A DNA stretch of 64,000 bases from Pseudokordiimonas caeni. Its GTDB lineage: Bacteria > Pseudomonadota > Alphaproteobacteria > Sphingomonadales > Kordiimonadaceae. The position numbers and the translations under genes were made by a program. This document shows positions 1 through 9,906 of the stretch, piece after piece. Numbering within the stretch: the first letter of the stretch is position 1; each line of letters starts with the position of its first letter. The notes beneath the pieces were generated by a model that saw only the letters and a list, made by a program, of their open reading frames with translations, was not told where the DNA came from and did not search any database. Location of the stretch: positions 435,091 through 499,090 of the forward strand of contig NZ_JAPPRR010000002.1 of NCBI RefSeq assembly GCF_026719705.1. The letters are read 5' to 3'.

Positions 1-53
1 TAGCGCCAGCCCGGAGGCCGCACCACAGAAAAGCGGCGTCCCCATCCGCATCC

Positions 54-82
54 TTGACGAAAGGCGCAGAAATGCTTAGCTT
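54..82 (+). promoter_or_regulatory. Possible sigma-70-type promoter of lysK
   Basis: A TTGACG -35 element at 54-59 is followed after 17 bases by TAGCTT at 77-82, about 38 bases before the lysK start. The -35 is good and the -10 matches only three of six consensus bases, so this is a weak call based on spacing and position. Confidence 0.3.
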
Positions 83-120
83 CCGCCCACTTTTGAACCC
101 CATCCCCAAAAGGTGCCAAC

Positions 121-1704
121 ATGACCGATAATGCCGCGCTTGCGCTTGCCTCCAACGCCTGGCCTTTCCAGGAAGCCGAGAAGCTGGTGAAGCGGTACTC
201 GAAACAGGCGCCCGAAAAGGGATATGTGCTCTTTGAGACCGGCTATGGCCCCTCGGGCCTGCCGCACATCGGCACCTTCGGCGAGGTTGCACGCACCACC
301 ATGGTGATGCGTGCCTTCCGGGAGCTTTCGGACATCCCGACCCGCCTCATCTGTTTCTCGGATGACATGGACGGCATGCGGAAGATTCCCGAAAACGTGC
401 CGAACCAGGACATGCTGAGGGAACATCTGCAGAAGCCGCTGACCGCCGTGCCCGACCCCTTCGGCACGCACGGCAGCTTCGGCGAACACAATAACGCACG
501 CCTTTGCGCCTTCCTCGACTCCTTCGGGTTCGATTACGAGTTCGCTTCCGCGACCGACTATTACAAGTCCGGCAAGTTCGATGGGGTGCTGAAGCTCGCC
601 GCCGAACGCTATGACGATATCATGAAAGTGATGCTGCCGACCCTCGGTGCCGAGCGGCAGGCGACCTATTCACCCTTCCTGCCAATTTCGCCGAAATCCG
701 GCCGCGTGCTTTATGTGCCCATGAAGAATGTGGACGCCAAGGCCGGCACTATCACGTTCGATGATGAAGACGGCGAAGAACTGACCGTCTCTGTCACCGG
801 CGGCAACTGCAAACTGCAGTGGAAGCCGGACTTCGGCATGCGATGGGCCGCGCTTGATGTCGATTTCGAGATGTTCGGCAAGGACCACCAGACGAACGCT
901 GTTGTCTATGACCGCATCTGCCAGATTCTGGGGGGCCGCGCGCCCGAACATTATGTTTACGAGCTGTTTCTTGACGACAAGGGCGAGAAAATCTCGAAAT
1001 CCAAGGGCAACGGCATCTCGATCGAGGAATGGCTGACCTACGCCAGCCCCGAAAGCCTCGCCCTTTACATGTACCAGAACCCGCGCAAGGCCAAGCGGCT
1101 GTATTTCGATGTGATCCCCAAAGCGGTCGACGAATATTACAGCTTCGTCGAGGCCTATGGCCGTCAGGATCTGGCTGAGCGCTTCAAGAACCCGGCCTGG
1201 CATATCCATGGCGGTACTGTGGAGCAGAAAAGCCTGCCGGTGAGCTTCGCCCTCCTCCTCAATCTTGTCTCGGCGGCAAATGCCGAAGACAAGACCACGC
1301 TTTGGGGCTTCGTGTCGCGCTATGTGCCGGGTGCAACGGCAGAAGCCTATCCCGAGCTTGACCGCCTGATGGGCTATGCGATCCGCTATTACGATGACTT
1401 CGTGAAGCCGACGAAGACGTTCCGCCTGCCGACCGACGCCGAGAAAGCCGCTTTCGAAGGCCTCATCGCGCGCCTGAAGGTCCTGCCGGCAACCGAGACG
1501 GACGCCGAAGTGATCATGACCGAGGTCTATTCCGCCGGCAAAGATGCGGGCTACGAGAATCTGCGTGACTGGTTCAAGGCCTGTTACGAAGTGCTCTTGG
1601 GCCAGGAACAAGGCCCGCGCATGGGCGGCTTCATCGCGCTTTACGGCATCGAGGATACACTTGCCCTTATAGACCGCGCCCTGAAGGGCGAGCTTGTCGC
1701 CTGA
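121..1704 (+). CDS. lysK: Lysyl-tRNA synthetase, class I
   Basis: Charges tRNA-Lys with lysine in the cytoplasm. The 527-residue protein has the class I nucleotide-binding signatures: a HIGH-type HIGT at residues 49-52 within [13 protein letters not shown] and a KMSKS-type KISKSKGN near 290. It is therefore the archaeal-type class I enzyme, common in Alphaproteobacteria, and not the class II LysS of most bacteria. The start is supported by an AAAAGG ribosome site seven bases upstream. The gene stands alone, followed by a strong bidirectional terminator shared with the converging grpE gene. Family assignment is near certain. Confidence 0.97.
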   Translation: MTDNAALALASNAWPFQEAEKLVKRYSKQAPEKGYVLFETGYGPSGLPHIGTFGEVARTTMVMRAFRELSDIPTRLICFSDDMDGMRKIPENVPNQDMLREHLQKPLTAVPDPFGTHGSFGEHNNARLCAFLDSFGFDYEFASATDYYKSGKFDGVLKLAAERYDDIMKVMLPTLGAERQATYSPFLPISPKSGRVLYVPMKNVDAKAGTITFDDEDGEELTVSVTGGNCKLQWKPDFGMRWAALDVDFEMFGKDHQTNAVVYDRICQILGGRAPEHYVYELFLDDKGEKISKSKGNGISIEEWLTYASPESLALYMYQNPRKAKRLYFDVIPKAVDEYYSFVEAYGRQDLAERFKNPAWHIHGGTVEQKSLPVSFALLLNLVSAANAEDKTTLWGFVSRYVPGATAEAYPELDRLMGYAIRYYDDFVKPTKTFRLPTDAEKAAFEGLIARLKVLPATETDAEVIMTEVYSAGKDAGYENLRDWFKACYEVLLGQEQGPRMGGFIALYGIEDTLALIDRALKGELVA

Positions 1705-1723
1705 GGCGTTCACTGATCCAATG

Positions 1724-1756
1724 AAAAAGGGCGGCCCGTTTGATGCCGCCCTTTTT
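1724..1756. terminator. Bidirectional intrinsic terminator between lysK and grpE
   Basis: A perfect 12-bp inverted repeat (AAAAAGGGCGGC at 1724-1735 and its complement at 1745-1756) encloses a 9-base loop. The A-run on one side and the T-run on the other let it end transcription in both directions, for the converging lysK and hrcA-grpE units. Confidence 0.9.
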
Positions 1757-1776
1757 GTTTATTCTGTCTGGCCTTG

Positions 1777-2403
1777 TCAGGCCTTCGTGTCCACATGCAC
1801 ATCCATGGCGCGCGATACGCCAACCATAGCGGGGCGCAGCAGCCGGTCCTTGATCATATAGCCGCCAGCGATCAACTGCACGACCGAACCCGGCGCGTGT
1901 TCGGCGGTCGGCACCTCGAACATCGCCTGATGTTGCTGCGGGTCGAACCGGTCGCCCACCGCCGGCGTCACTTCGCGGATACCGTGGCGTTCAAAAATAT
2001 TGATCAGCTCGCGTTCTGTCATCTGCACGCCTTCGATCACCGGCTTCACGGCTTCATCAAGGCTTTCCGGCAGGCCCGAAAGGGCACGGCGCAGGTTATC
2101 AGAAACGTTCAGGAGATCGCGGGCGAAGCTCGTGACGGCATAGGCCGAGGCGTCGGCCTTGTCCTTCTCGGCACGGCGGCGGATATTCTCGCTTTCGGCC
2201 ATGGTGCGAAGGAGCCGGTCCTTCACTTCATTGAGGTCGGCTTGCAGCTGGTTGATCAGCTCGTCTTCGCTCGGGCCGTCTTCGGCGCCGGAGAGATCGA
2301 TCGTATCGCTCTCGGACTCGGCGGCGTGGGCTTCGGCGTCGGGGCCGATGTCGTTCTCGGGAAGGTCGCTTGCTTTGTCTTCTGCGCTCATGTCTTCACT
2401 CAA
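1777..2403 (-). CDS. grpE: Nucleotide exchange factor GrpE
   Basis: Releases ADP from DnaK during the chaperone cycle. The 208-residue protein has an acidic, low-complexity N-terminus (about residues 1-45), a long charged coiled-coil region (about 50-110) and the C-terminal beta-wing domain ending in the GrpE signature around RPAMVGVSRA. Length is typical. It lies 27 bp downstream of hrcA on the same strand, so the two form a heat-shock operon. Its partners dnaK-dnaJ are about 29 kb away on the other side of oriC. Confidence 0.97.
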   Translation of the reverse strand: MSEDMSAEDKASDLPENDIGPDAEAHAAESESDTIDLSGAEDGPSEDELINQLQADLNEVKDRLLRTMAESENIRRRAEKDKADASAYAVTSFARDLLNVSDNLRRALSGLPESLDEAVKPVIEGVQMTERELINIFERHGIREVTPAVGDRFDPQQHQAMFEVPTAEHAPGSVVQLIAGGYMIKDRLLRPAMVGVSRAMDVHVDTKA

Positions 2404-2430
2404 TTGGTTGTCTTCGGGGCCGCCGGACGT

Positions 2431-3468
2431 TCAAAGAAGCCGGCTCACCACCTGGGCAGTGTAATCGACCATCGGGATGATCCGCGCGTAATTCAGTCGC
2501 GTGGGGCCGATGACCCCAAGCACCCCGACAATCTGGTTCGCACCGTTCATATAGGGGGAAACGACGACAGATGAACCCGAAAGCGAAAATAAATTGTTCT
2601 CGGCCCCGATGAACATCTTCACACCGCGCCCGTCGCGGGCGAGTTCCAGAAGGCGGATCAGGTCCTGTTTGCGCTCCAGTTCGTCAAACAGAAGTCGTAT
2701 CCGCTCGAGGTCCGTCGCTTCCTGCACATTATCGAGAAGGTTCGACGTGCCCGAGATGATCAGCGAGGCCGGCAGGTCATTGCCGCCGGACCAGACGGCA
2801 AGGCCGGCTTCCACCACACGCGCGGTCAGGTCGTCAAGCTCAGCCCGGCGCGCTTCGAGCTCGGCCCGGATCGAAGTCATGGCACCTTCAAGTGTGCGAC
2901 CACCAAGGCGCGCGTTCAGGTAATTGCCGGCAGAAACGAGCGTCGAGGCCGGCAGGCCGGCGGGCAGGCTGATGATACGGTTCTCGACACTACCGTCTTC
3001 CGACACCATCACGACAAGCGCGCGGCCGGGGCCGACAGGCACAAATTCGATATGGCGAACCGAAAGCTCCCGCTTCGGCACCATCACAAGGGCGGCGCAG
3101 CGCGACAGGCCGGAAAGCGCCTTGGTGGCTTCCCCGAGCGCCTCCTCGATGGTGCGGCCCGAGGCCACGCAGCGCCCTTCGATAGAGGCACGCTCTTCCC
3201 GCGTCAGGTTGCCGACCTCCATCAGGCCGTCCACAAAAAGGCGCAGGCCGAAATCGGTGGGCACCCGCCCGGCAGACGTGTGGGGCGCGGCGATCAGGCC
3301 CAGGTCTTCAAGGTCTGCCATCACATTGCGGATGGTGGCGGGCGACACGGCAATCCCATCCGCCCGGCTGATGGTGCGCGAGCCGACGGGGTCGCCAGTC
3401 TCGAGATAGGTCTCGACGATCTGGCGGAAAATGGCCTTCGAGCGTTCGTTCAGTTCGACAAGCGACAT
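2431..3468 (-). CDS. hrcA: Heat-inducible transcription repressor HrcA
   Basis: Repressor that binds CIRCE operators of groESL and related genes. The N-terminal winged helix is visible at the GDPVGSRTIS segment and the VSPATIRNVMADLEDLG recognition region, followed by the GAF-like HrcA domain. The frame is open to an ATG at 3489, but the start at 3468 (MSLVELNERS) is preferred. It matches the usual start of the family, and the likely promoter just upstream would begin transcription only about five bases before the 3489 codon. First gene of an hrcA-grpE operon, divergent from rph. No CIRCE inverted repeat was seen here or upstream of dnaK. Confidence 0.95.
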   Translation of the reverse strand: MSLVELNERSKAIFRQIVETYLETGDPVGSRTISRADGIAVSPATIRNVMADLEDLGLIAAPHTSAGRVPTDFGLRLFVDGLMEVGNLTREERASIEGRCVASGRTIEEALGEATKALSGLSRCAALVMVPKRELSVRHIEFVPVGPGRALVVMVSEDGSVENRIISLPAGLPASTLVSAGNYLNARLGGRTLEGAMTSIRAELEARRAELDDLTARVVEAGLAVWSGGNDLPASLIISGTSNLLDNVQEATDLERIRLLFDELERKQDLIRLLELARDGRGVKMFIGAENNLFSLSGSSVVVSPYMNGANQIVGVLGVIGPTRLNYARIIPMVDYTAQVVSRLL

Positions 3469-3500
3469 CGCGTTCCATCTGCCTTTCATCTTCCCTTCGG

Positions 3501-3529
3501 AATGTAGGTAGGCGGCACCCGCGCGTCAA
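3501..3529 (-). promoter_or_regulatory. Sigma-70-type promoter of hrcA-grpE
   Basis: Reading the minus strand, TTGACG (3529-3524) is followed after exactly 17 bases by TACATT (3506-3501). The -35 matches five of six consensus bases and the -10 four of six. Transcription would begin near 3494, which favours the hrcA start at 3468. No heat-shock-type element was seen here. Confidence 0.5.
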
Positions 3530-3632
3530 TCGCTGCGCCTTTGACCTTGGCGGTGCGCTGAGGTAGAAGAGGGGCCATTTTTGAACGGTCCAGAAAAACC
3601 GGCCCGAGGCCGGACAAAGAAAAGGAAGAAAC

Positions 3633-4355
3633 ATGCGAGCAAGCGGCCGCGCCACCGACGAGATGCGCCCCATTGAAATGATCCCGGGCTTTGCCAAGCA
3701 CGCGGAAGGGAGCTGCCTTGTCAAATTCGGCGACACCCATGTGCTCGTGACCGCCACCTTCGAGGAACGTGGCCCCTCGTGGCTCCGGGACAGTGGCAAG
3801 GGCTGGATCACCGCCGAATATGGCATGCTGCCCCGCGCCACCCATGGCCGCGTCGCCCGTGAAGCCGCCAAGGGCAAGCAGACCGGCCGCACGCAGGAAA
3901 TCCAGCGCCTCATCGGCCGTGCCCTGCGTGCCATTGTCGATCTCACCCAGCTGAACGAGAAGCAGATCCGCATCGACTGCGACGTGATCCAGGCTGACGG
4001 CGGCACCCGCACGGCCTCGATTTCCGGCGCCTACGTGGCGCTTCACCAGTGTTTTGACTGGATGGTCCGCGAAGGCCATCTTTCGGCCCTGCCCTTTACC
4101 GACAGCATCGCCGCCGTTTCCTGCGGTATTGTGGATGGCCGTGCCGTGCTTGATCTGGATTATGTGGAAGACAGTAGCGCACACACCGACGCCAATTTCG
4201 TGCTGACCGGCAAGGGTGGTATCGTGGAAATCCAGGGCACGGCAGAGGAAAGCCCCTTCTCGGAAGAAGAATTCCTGCGTCTGTTGCGCCTCGCCCGCAT
4301 GGGCTGCGACGCCATCGGCCGCGCCCAGAAGGCCGCTATTGAAAAGGCAAAATGA
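3633..4355 (+). CDS. rph: Ribonuclease PH
   Basis: Phosphorolytic 3'-5' exoribonuclease that trims tRNA 3' ends. The 240-residue length is typical. The protein begins with the family motif [10 protein letters not shown] and contains the conserved acidic segment [17 protein letters not shown] (about residues 110-128). An AAGGAAG ribosome site lies five bases before the ATG. The stop codon directly abuts the rdgB start, so rph-rdgB-hemW are translated from one message. Confidence 0.97.
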   Translation: MRASGRATDEMRPIEMIPGFAKHAEGSCLVKFGDTHVLVTATFEERGPSWLRDSGKGWITAEYGMLPRATHGRVAREAAKGKQTGRTQEIQRLIGRALRAIVDLTQLNEKQIRIDCDVIQADGGTRTASISGAYVALHQCFDWMVREGHLSALPFTDSIAAVSCGIVDGRAVLDLDYVEDSSAHTDANFVLTGKGGIVEIQGTAEESPFSEEEFLRLLRLARMGCDAIGRAQKAAIEKAK

Positions 4356-4961
4356 ATGGCTCGCAAATTCACTGGCAACAAGATCGTCATCGCCAGCCAT
4401 AACGAAGGCAAGGTGCGCGAGATCAACGACCTGCTCGCGCCCTTCGGCGTGGAAGCCATCTCCGCCAAAACGCTCGGGCTGCCCGAGCCCGAGGAAAATG
4501 GCGACAGCTTCATCGCGAATGCCGAAATCAAGGCGGTGGCGGCCGCCCTTGTTTCGCAGATCCCCGCACTTGCCGACGATAGCGGGCTTGAGGTCAATGC
4601 GCTCGCCGGTGACCCGGGCATTTTCAGCGCCCGCTGGGCCGGCCCGAAGAAAGACTTCAACGCCGCGATGACCCGCGTCATCGAGGAAATGGACGACGAC
4701 CCGGACCGGGGCGCCAATTTCACCTGCGCGCTATCGCTTGCCTGGCCGGACGGCCATGTGGAGAGCTTTGAGGGCAAGGTGTTTGGCGAGCTTGTCTGGC
4801 CGATGCGCGGCGACAAGGGCTTCGGCTATGATCCGATCTTCGTGGCGAAGGGCGAAAGCCGGACGTTTGCCGAGATGGACCCGGCCGAGAAACATGCGAT
4901 GAGCCACCGGGCGGACGCTTTCCGCCAGCTGATCGCTGCATGCTTCCAGAATGTCGGCTGA
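4356..4961 (+). CDS. rdgB: RdgB/HAM1 XTP/dITP pyrophosphatase
   Basis: Hydrolyses non-canonical purine triphosphates (dITP, XTP), keeping them out of DNA. The 201-residue protein shows the substrate loop [11 protein letters not shown] near the N-terminus, the metal-binding acidic motif [10 protein letters not shown] in the middle and FGYDPIF near residue 155. It starts immediately after the rph stop and overlaps the following hemW by 11 bases, so the three genes are translationally coupled. Confidence 0.96.
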   Translation: MARKFTGNKIVIASHNEGKVREINDLLAPFGVEAISAKTLGLPEPEENGDSFIANAEIKAVAAALVSQIPALADDSGLEVNALAGDPGIFSARWAGPKKDFNAAMTRVIEEMDDDPDRGANFTCALSLAWPDGHVESFEGKVFGELVWPMRGDKGFGYDPIFVAKGESRTFAEMDPAEKHAMSHRADAFRQLIAACFQNVG

Positions 4962-6135
4962 CCAGCCTTCGGTGCCGGGCGACAGCGCGCTGCACTCAGC
5001 CGGCATCTATGTGCACTGGCCTTTCTGCCTGAAGAAATGCCCTTACTGCGATTTCAACAGCCATGTCCGCGAAAGCGTGGATCATGATGACTGGTCGCGC
5101 GCGCTGCTTGCCGAGATTGACGCCACCGCCGCGCTTTACCCGAACCTCAAGGCCGCCTCGATCTTTTTCGGGGGCGGCACGCCTTCGCTGATGGCACCGG
5201 AAACGGTCGACGCCGTGATCGACCGCGTGCGTCAGCATTGGGGTAAGGGCGATATCGAAATCACGCTTGAGGCCAACCCGTCCAGCGTGGAGGCCGGTCG
5301 TTTCCGCGCCTACCGGGAGGCTGGTGTCAACCGGCTATCGATGGGCATCCAGTCCTTACGCGATGATGCCCTGCAGTTCCTTGGGCGGCTTCACAACGCA
5401 GATGAAGCCCTGAAAGCGCTCGAAGTTGCGCGGCACACTTTTGATCGAGTCAGTTTCGATCTCATCTATGCCCGCCCCGGCATGGAGCTTGCCGATTGGC
5501 GCACCGAGCTTTCCGAAGCGCTCGCGATGGCGCCGTCGCACCTGTCGCTCTATCAACTGACCATCGAGGAAGGCACGGCCTTCTGGCACCAGTATCGCCG
5601 GGGCACCTTTGCCCTGCCTGACGAGGAAACGGCTGCAGCCCTCTATGACCTGACGCAGGACATGACGGCTGCGGCAGGCCTGCCCGCCTACGAGACGTCG
5701 AACCACGCAGCTGTGGGCCAGGAATCGCAGCATAATCTGATTTATTGGCGCGGCCTTCCCTATGTGGGGATCGGCCCCGGCGCCCACGGGCGGCTGCCGA
5801 ACGGGAGCGGCGCGCTTGCCACGGCAAATATCAAGCGCCCCGAAGACTGGCTGAAGGAAGTGTCCGAAACCGGCTTCGGCCTTGCCGAGACTTTCGCGGT
5901 GGATCCCCTTGAGCGCGCGACCGAAGCGCTGATGATGGGCCTGCGCCTGATGGAAGGGCTTGATATCGCCGCAATCGAAGCCCGTTTCGGCGTGCCGCGC
6001 AACGAATGGCTCGATGAGGCCGCCCTCGCCTCGCTCGTATCAGACGGATTTCTGGCAGCTGAAGGCGACCGGGTGAAGGTCACCCGTGCCGGTCAGCCTG
6101 TCCTCAATCACCTTATCGGGAAACTGGCGCTGTAA
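4951..6135 (+). CDS. hemW: Radical SAM heme chaperone HemW
   Basis: Formerly annotated as oxygen-independent coproporphyrinogen oxidase-like; the family acts as a heme chaperone. The [4Fe-4S] radical SAM motif CxxxCxxC is at residues C26, C30 and C33, followed by the SAM-binding GGGTPSL segment and the C-terminal HemW domain. At 394 residues it is shorter than true HemN and fits HemW. It overlaps rdgB by 11 bases. Its 3' end overlaps the 3' end of the converging lipoprotein gene by 23 bases. Confidence 0.94.
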   Translation: MSADQPSVPGDSALHSAGIYVHWPFCLKKCPYCDFNSHVRESVDHDDWSRALLAEIDATAALYPNLKAASIFFGGGTPSLMAPETVDAVIDRVRQHWGKGDIEITLEANPSSVEAGRFRAYREAGVNRLSMGIQSLRDDALQFLGRLHNADEALKALEVARHTFDRVSFDLIYARPGMELADWRTELSEALAMAPSHLSLYQLTIEEGTAFWHQYRRGTFALPDEETAAALYDLTQDMTAAAGLPAYETSNHAAVGQESQHNLIYWRGLPYVGIGPGAHGRLPNGSGALATANIKRPEDWLKEVSETGFGLAETFAVDPLERATEALMMGLRLMEGLDIAAIEARFGVPRNEWLDEAALASLVSDGFLAAEGDRVKVTRAGQPVLNHLIGKLAL

Positions 6136-7444
6136 AGGCCGCCGGCGACGGATCAATCACCTCGAACCCGCGGTCGCCAATTTCAAGCACGGCAAGGCCG
6201 CGCTCGTTCAGCCCCGTGGGCAGCAGGCGGAAGATGCCGTCAACGCCCGCAAAACCCGTAGGTTCGGTCAGCGCCATCGCGGTGAAGAAGTTGCGGCCAT
6301 CCGCATCGTCCCGCATCAGGCTCGCCACCAGCGCCATGGCGTCATAGGCAAGGCTCGCGAGCCGGGGCGCCTCGTGGCCATGAAGGGCACGGTAGCGGCG
6401 GAAAAAGGCGTCAGCCTTCGTCGGATCGGGTGCCGCGAACCAGCCATGCTTCAGGGGCGGCTCTTTCAGGAGATCCGGATCAAACCAGAGCCCGGTACCC
6501 AGAAGCTTCACCCGGTTGAGATCTGTTTCATAATAGGCAAAGAGCGGCGCCAGCGTCTTGAGGAGCGCCCCGCCCTCGGGCAGTAGGACGGCATCAAAGT
6601 CGGGGTCACCCAGCACTTCACGGTCGTCGATCTGGCGGGCGATTTCATCGGTCATTTCATCGCGGAGGCTGCGCAGGAACGAAACTTCATCCTGCCGTGC
6701 TTTCCGGCGGGCATCATAATCGGTCAGCCGCTTCACAGGATCGGCAAGGGCCGCCGCATCGGATTCGTAGGATTCAAGCCGGGTGACCCTGGCACCGGCA
6801 TCGAAAACTGCGTCACCGAAGGCCGTGCGCACCCGCTCGCCGTAGCGGCCATAGGGGATCATCGCGGCGAAACGCTCGCGGCCCTGTGCCGCGGCGTAGC
6901 CGATCACCCGGTCCACCTCGGTTTCGGGCAGGAAGCCGAGGATATAGCGACCGGGGGCCGCCACTGTACGGTCGTTCGAAAAGCCGATCACCGGCACGCG
7001 GCGCTGCGCCGCCAGCTCGCCCGCTGCCGCCACATTGCGGGACAGCAGCGGCCCGAGAATGATCGAGGCCCTGTGGGTATCAAGCGCGAGGGTCGCCGCC
7101 GCCCGCGCGCCTTCCTCCGTGCCTTTGGTATCCAGCGGCACAAGGGTGATGCGGGGGTCGTAAGCATCATAGAAAGCCATGGTGGCAGCATCGAGGAGCG
7201 CATTGCCGACATCGGCTTCAGCCCCCGTCAGCGGCAAGAGAAGCGCGACCGTCACCGAAACCTGCGCCTGCCCGGCGGGCGCAGGCGTGGGCTCGATCTT
7301 CTTCGGTTCGGTGCGTGTTACCGGCGCGCGCGGTTCGCTCACCGCTGGTGCCGGTTCTTTGCGTTCACCGCCGCCGCATGCCGCCAGCAGGAAGACCGCC
7401 GCCAGCGCCGCGAACCTCATACCCGATTGAAAGCTTCTTGCCAC
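6113..7444 (-). CDS. LpoA-like penicillin-binding protein activator lipoprotein
   Basis: A 443-residue lipoprotein. The signal peptide ends in a lipobox LAAC with the lipidated cysteine at residue 23, followed by a Pro/Glu-rich linker (about 27-58) and a periplasmic-binding-protein type I fold (about 60-440). In Alphaproteobacteria such proteins beside rsmI-yraN are annotated as penicillin-binding protein activator (LpoA C-terminal domain-like) and may regulate peptidoglycan synthesis. A branched-chain amino-acid-binding-like ligand role cannot be excluded. An internal ATG at residue 9 would also give a good signal peptide. Divergent from rsmI, as in E. coli where lpoA (yraM) neighbours rsmI (yraL). 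Confidence 0.8.
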   Translation of the reverse strand: MARSFQSGMRFAALAAVFLLAACGGGERKEPAPAVSEPRAPVTRTEPKKIEPTPAPAGQAQVSVTVALLLPLTGAEADVGNALLDAATMAFYDAYDPRITLVPLDTKGTEEGARAAATLALDTHRASIILGPLLSRNVAAAGELAAQRRVPVIGFSNDRTVAAPGRYILGFLPETEVDRVIGYAAAQGRERFAAMIPYGRYGERVRTAFGDAVFDAGARVTRLESYESDAAALADPVKRLTDYDARRKARQDEVSFLRSLRDEMTDEIARQIDDREVLGDPDFDAVLLPEGGALLKTLAPLFAYYETDLNRVKLLGTGLWFDPDLLKEPPLKHGWFAAPDPTKADAFFRRYRALHGHEAPRLASLAYDAMALVASLMRDDADGRNFFTAMALTEPTGFAGVDGIFRLLPTGLNERGLAVLEIGDRGFEVIDPSPAAFTAPVSR

Positions 7445-7581
7445 CCGCCTGTCCCCTGGTGTTTGTTAGGCGCACAGATAAACATCCTGCCCCATGGCCC
7501 GGCCTGACACATAGCATCCGGCGTGGGCGCTGGTAAAGATAGCGGGCACATCGCCCGACCGCCACTCAGGAAAGCAAGCGA

Positions 7582-8508
7582 ATGTGCCCGGAAGATGACA
7601 TGGACGAGCCTATGGCCGCAGAAGACCCGTTTGCCGACGCGCCGGGCAAGGGCGGGCCGCTCGCACCCGGGCTTTATGTCGTCGCCACCCCCATCGGCAA
7701 CCTGGGCGATATGACGGACCGCGCGAAAGCCGTGCTGGCGCAAGTGGACCTGATCGCCTGCGAGGACACGCGAGTGACGCAGAAGCTGCTGTCTTACCTG
7801 ATGATCCGGAAGCCCATGCTGCCCTATCACGAGCATAACGGCCCGGCCATGCGGCCAAAGCTTCTGGAAAAGCTGGCGGGCGGCGCGCGGATCGCGCTTG
7901 TGTCGGACGCAGGCACGCCGCTCATATCCGATCCCGGTTTCAAACTGGTGGATGCCGTGTGTGAGGCCGGCCACAGGGTGACACCGATCCCCGGCCCATC
8001 GGCCGCCATCACTGCCCTTTCGGTGGCCGGCCTGCCGACAGACCGTTTCCTGTTCATGGGCTTTCCGCCTGCCAAGTCCGCCGCGCGGCGTGACTGGTTC
8101 GAGGCCGAGAAGACAACCCGGGCGAGCCTTGTTTTCTATGAAAGCGCCCGCCGCCTCCCGGAATCGCTGCGTGACGCCGCCGATGTGCTGGGACCGCGCC
8201 CCGCTGCGGTTGCGCGCGAACTGACCAAGAAGTTCGAAGAAGTAAGGCGGGACGACTTGATAAGCCTCGCCGATCACTATGAGGCAGCCGGCGCCCCGAA
8301 GGGCGAGATCGTTGTGGTCATTGGAGCTTCCGAAGAAAAGGCATCCACGGGAACTGCCATTGATGCCGACAAGGCGCTGAAACTGGCGCTGGAGCATATG
8401 AGCACCAAATCCGCAGCGCGCTTTGTGGCGGACCTTCTGGGTCTCAAGCGCAAGGATCTTTATGACCGCGCCCTTGAAATCGGCGGCAAGCATGGCAGCG
8501 AGGACTGA
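7582..8508 (+). CDS. rsmI: 16S rRNA (cytidine-1402-2'-O)-methyltransferase RsmI
   Basis: Methylates the 2'-hydroxyl of C1402 in the 16S rRNA decoding centre. The tetrapyrrole-methylase fold is shown by VVATPIGNLGDMTDRA near residue 35, SDAGTPLISDPG near 112 and the GPSAAITAL segment. The 308-residue protein includes an acidic extension of about 30 residues before the conserved core. An AGGAAA site about ten bases before 7582 supports this start, though the ATG of MDEPM would also work. Its end overlaps yraN by 17 bases. Confidence 0.95.
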   Translation: MCPEDDMDEPMAAEDPFADAPGKGGPLAPGLYVVATPIGNLGDMTDRAKAVLAQVDLIACEDTRVTQKLLSYLMIRKPMLPYHEHNGPAMRPKLLEKLAGGARIALVSDAGTPLISDPGFKLVDAVCEAGHRVTPIPGPSAAITALSVAGLPTDRFLFMGFPPAKSAARRDWFEAEKTTRASLVFYESARRLPESLRDAADVLGPRPAAVARELTKKFEEVRRDDLISLADHYEAAGAPKGEIVVVIGASEEKASTGTAIDADKALKLALEHMSTKSAARFVADLLGLKRKDLYDRALEIGGKHGSED

Positions 8509-8854
8509 TCGCCACGATATCGAGAAAGCCGGGCGGCGGGCCGAAATGCTCGCGGCTCTCCTGTTACGCCTCAAGGGATACCGCATCCTTGCACGCCGCT
8601 TCCGCTCCCGCCGGGGCGAGGTCGATCTGATCGCCTTCAAGGGTAGAACATTGGTTGCGGCGGAGGTGAAGCAGCGGCGGGGCGAGGCAGAGGGACGCGA
8701 GGCCATAACCGTCCGCCAGCGCCAGCGTATTGCCGGCGGTATCGAGGACTGGTGCGCCCGCACCGGCCATACAGGCCCCGTGCGCTTCGACGCCATTCTC
8801 ATCCTGCCGCGCCGCCTGCCGGTCCATATCAAGGATGCCTGGCGGCTGACATGA
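8492..8854 (+). CDS. yraN: YraN family protein (UPF0102), endonuclease-like
   Basis: A small protein of the restriction-endonuclease-like fold whose function is not established. The catalytic-type pattern is present: EVDLIAFKG followed by LVAAEVKQR, giving the D-(E/Q)xK arrangement. The frame is open further upstream, but the ATG at 8492 gives the normal 120-residue length and N-terminus, with 17 bases of overlap into rsmI. The rsmI-yraN coupling is widely conserved, and gshB follows after 80 bases. Confidence 0.9.
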   Translation: MAARTDRHDIEKAGRRAEMLAALLLRLKGYRILARRFRSRRGEVDLIAFKGRTLVAAEVKQRRGEAEGREAITVRQRQRIAGGIEDWCARTGHTGPVRFDAILILPRRLPVHIKDAWRLT

Positions 8855-8934
8855 GAAATTCTGACAACAGCGTGACTGGCACCTGCGGCCCCTTGGGGCT
8901 ATAGGAATCAGACGACAGCAACAGGAGTTAAGCG

Positions 8935-9903
8935 ATGAACGCTGCCCCCCTCCGGGTCGCCATCCAGATGGACCCGATTGAAACCATCAATATCAATGGC
9001 GACAGCAGCTTTGTTCTCGGCCTTGAAGCCCTGAAACGCGGCTACGAGCTTTATCACTATCTGCCCGAGGCGCTGACCTACGAAACCGGCAAGGTGACCG
9101 CCACCGCGCGCCGCCTGGACCTGCGCCGCGAGGCCGGCAATCATTATACGCTTGGCGATCCGGTGAAGCTTGATCTTGCCGAAGATATTGACGTGATCCT
9201 GATGCGTCAGGACCCGCCCTTCGACATGGCCTATATCACCGCCACCCACCTTCTGGGGCTGATTGCCGATCGCACGCTTGTCGTCAACAATCCCGATGAA
9301 GTGCGGAACGCGCCCGAGAAACTGTTCGTCACCCTGTTTGCCGACCTGATGCCCGAAACCATGATCACACGGCAGCTCGATGACATCCGCGAGTTCCGCA
9401 AGAAACACGGCGAAATCGTCATCAAGCCGCTTTATGGCATGGGTGGTTCGGGCGTTTTCCACCTGCGGCAGGACGATAGCAACCTCACCGCCCTTTATGA
9501 AATGTTCGTCGAACGCAACCGCGAACCCGTGATGGTTCAGCGCTTCATGCCGGAAGTCCGGCACGGCGACAAACGCATCATTCTGGTGGACGGCAAGGCC
9601 GCCGGGGCGCTGAACCGGGTGCCGGCAACGGGCGAGATCCGCTCCAACCTTGTGGCTGGCGGCCGCGCCGAGAAAACCGAACTGACCGCCCGTGAACAGG
9701 AAATATGCGAACGCATCGGCCCCGCGCTTTATGAGCGCGGGCTGGTATTTGTGGGGATCGATGTGATCGGCGACTGGCTGACGGAGATCAATGTGACCTC
9801 ACCGACCGGCCTGCAGGCGATCCAAAAGCTTGGCGGTCCTGCCCTTTGGGTAGATATCTGGGATGCCATCGAGGCCCGGCTGCGGGGCCTCGGGCGGCTT
9901 TAA
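8935..9903 (+). CDS. gshB: Glutathione synthetase
   Basis: Ligates gamma-glutamylcysteine and glycine with ATP. The 322-residue protein has the N-terminal domain with VVNNPDEVRNAPEKL, the ATP-grasp lysine/glycine loop IKPLYGMGGSGVF near residue 165 and the metal-binding ITEINVTSPTG-type motif near 285. A GGAG site precedes the ATG by eight bases. It converges with parB, the two stop codons being only three bases apart with no room for an intrinsic terminator. Confidence 0.97.
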   Translation: MNAAPLRVAIQMDPIETININGDSSFVLGLEALKRGYELYHYLPEALTYETGKVTATARRLDLRREAGNHYTLGDPVKLDLAEDIDVILMRQDPPFDMAYITATHLLGLIADRTLVVNNPDEVRNAPEKLFVTLFADLMPETMITRQLDDIREFRKKHGEIVIKPLYGMGGSGVFHLRQDDSNLTALYEMFVERNREPVMVQRFMPEVRHGDKRIILVDGKAAGALNRVPATGEIRSNLVAGGRAEKTELTAREQEICERIGPALYERGLVFVGIDVIGDWLTEINVTSPTGLQAIQKLGGPALWVDIWDAIEARLRGLGRL

Positions 9904-9906
9904 GCC

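Noticed and set aside
1-57. Possible start of a minus-strand gene leaving the left edge (MRMGTPLFCGAASG)
   Set aside because: Fewer than 20 codons are visible, the only ribosome-like AAGG touches the ATG, and no family could be recognised.
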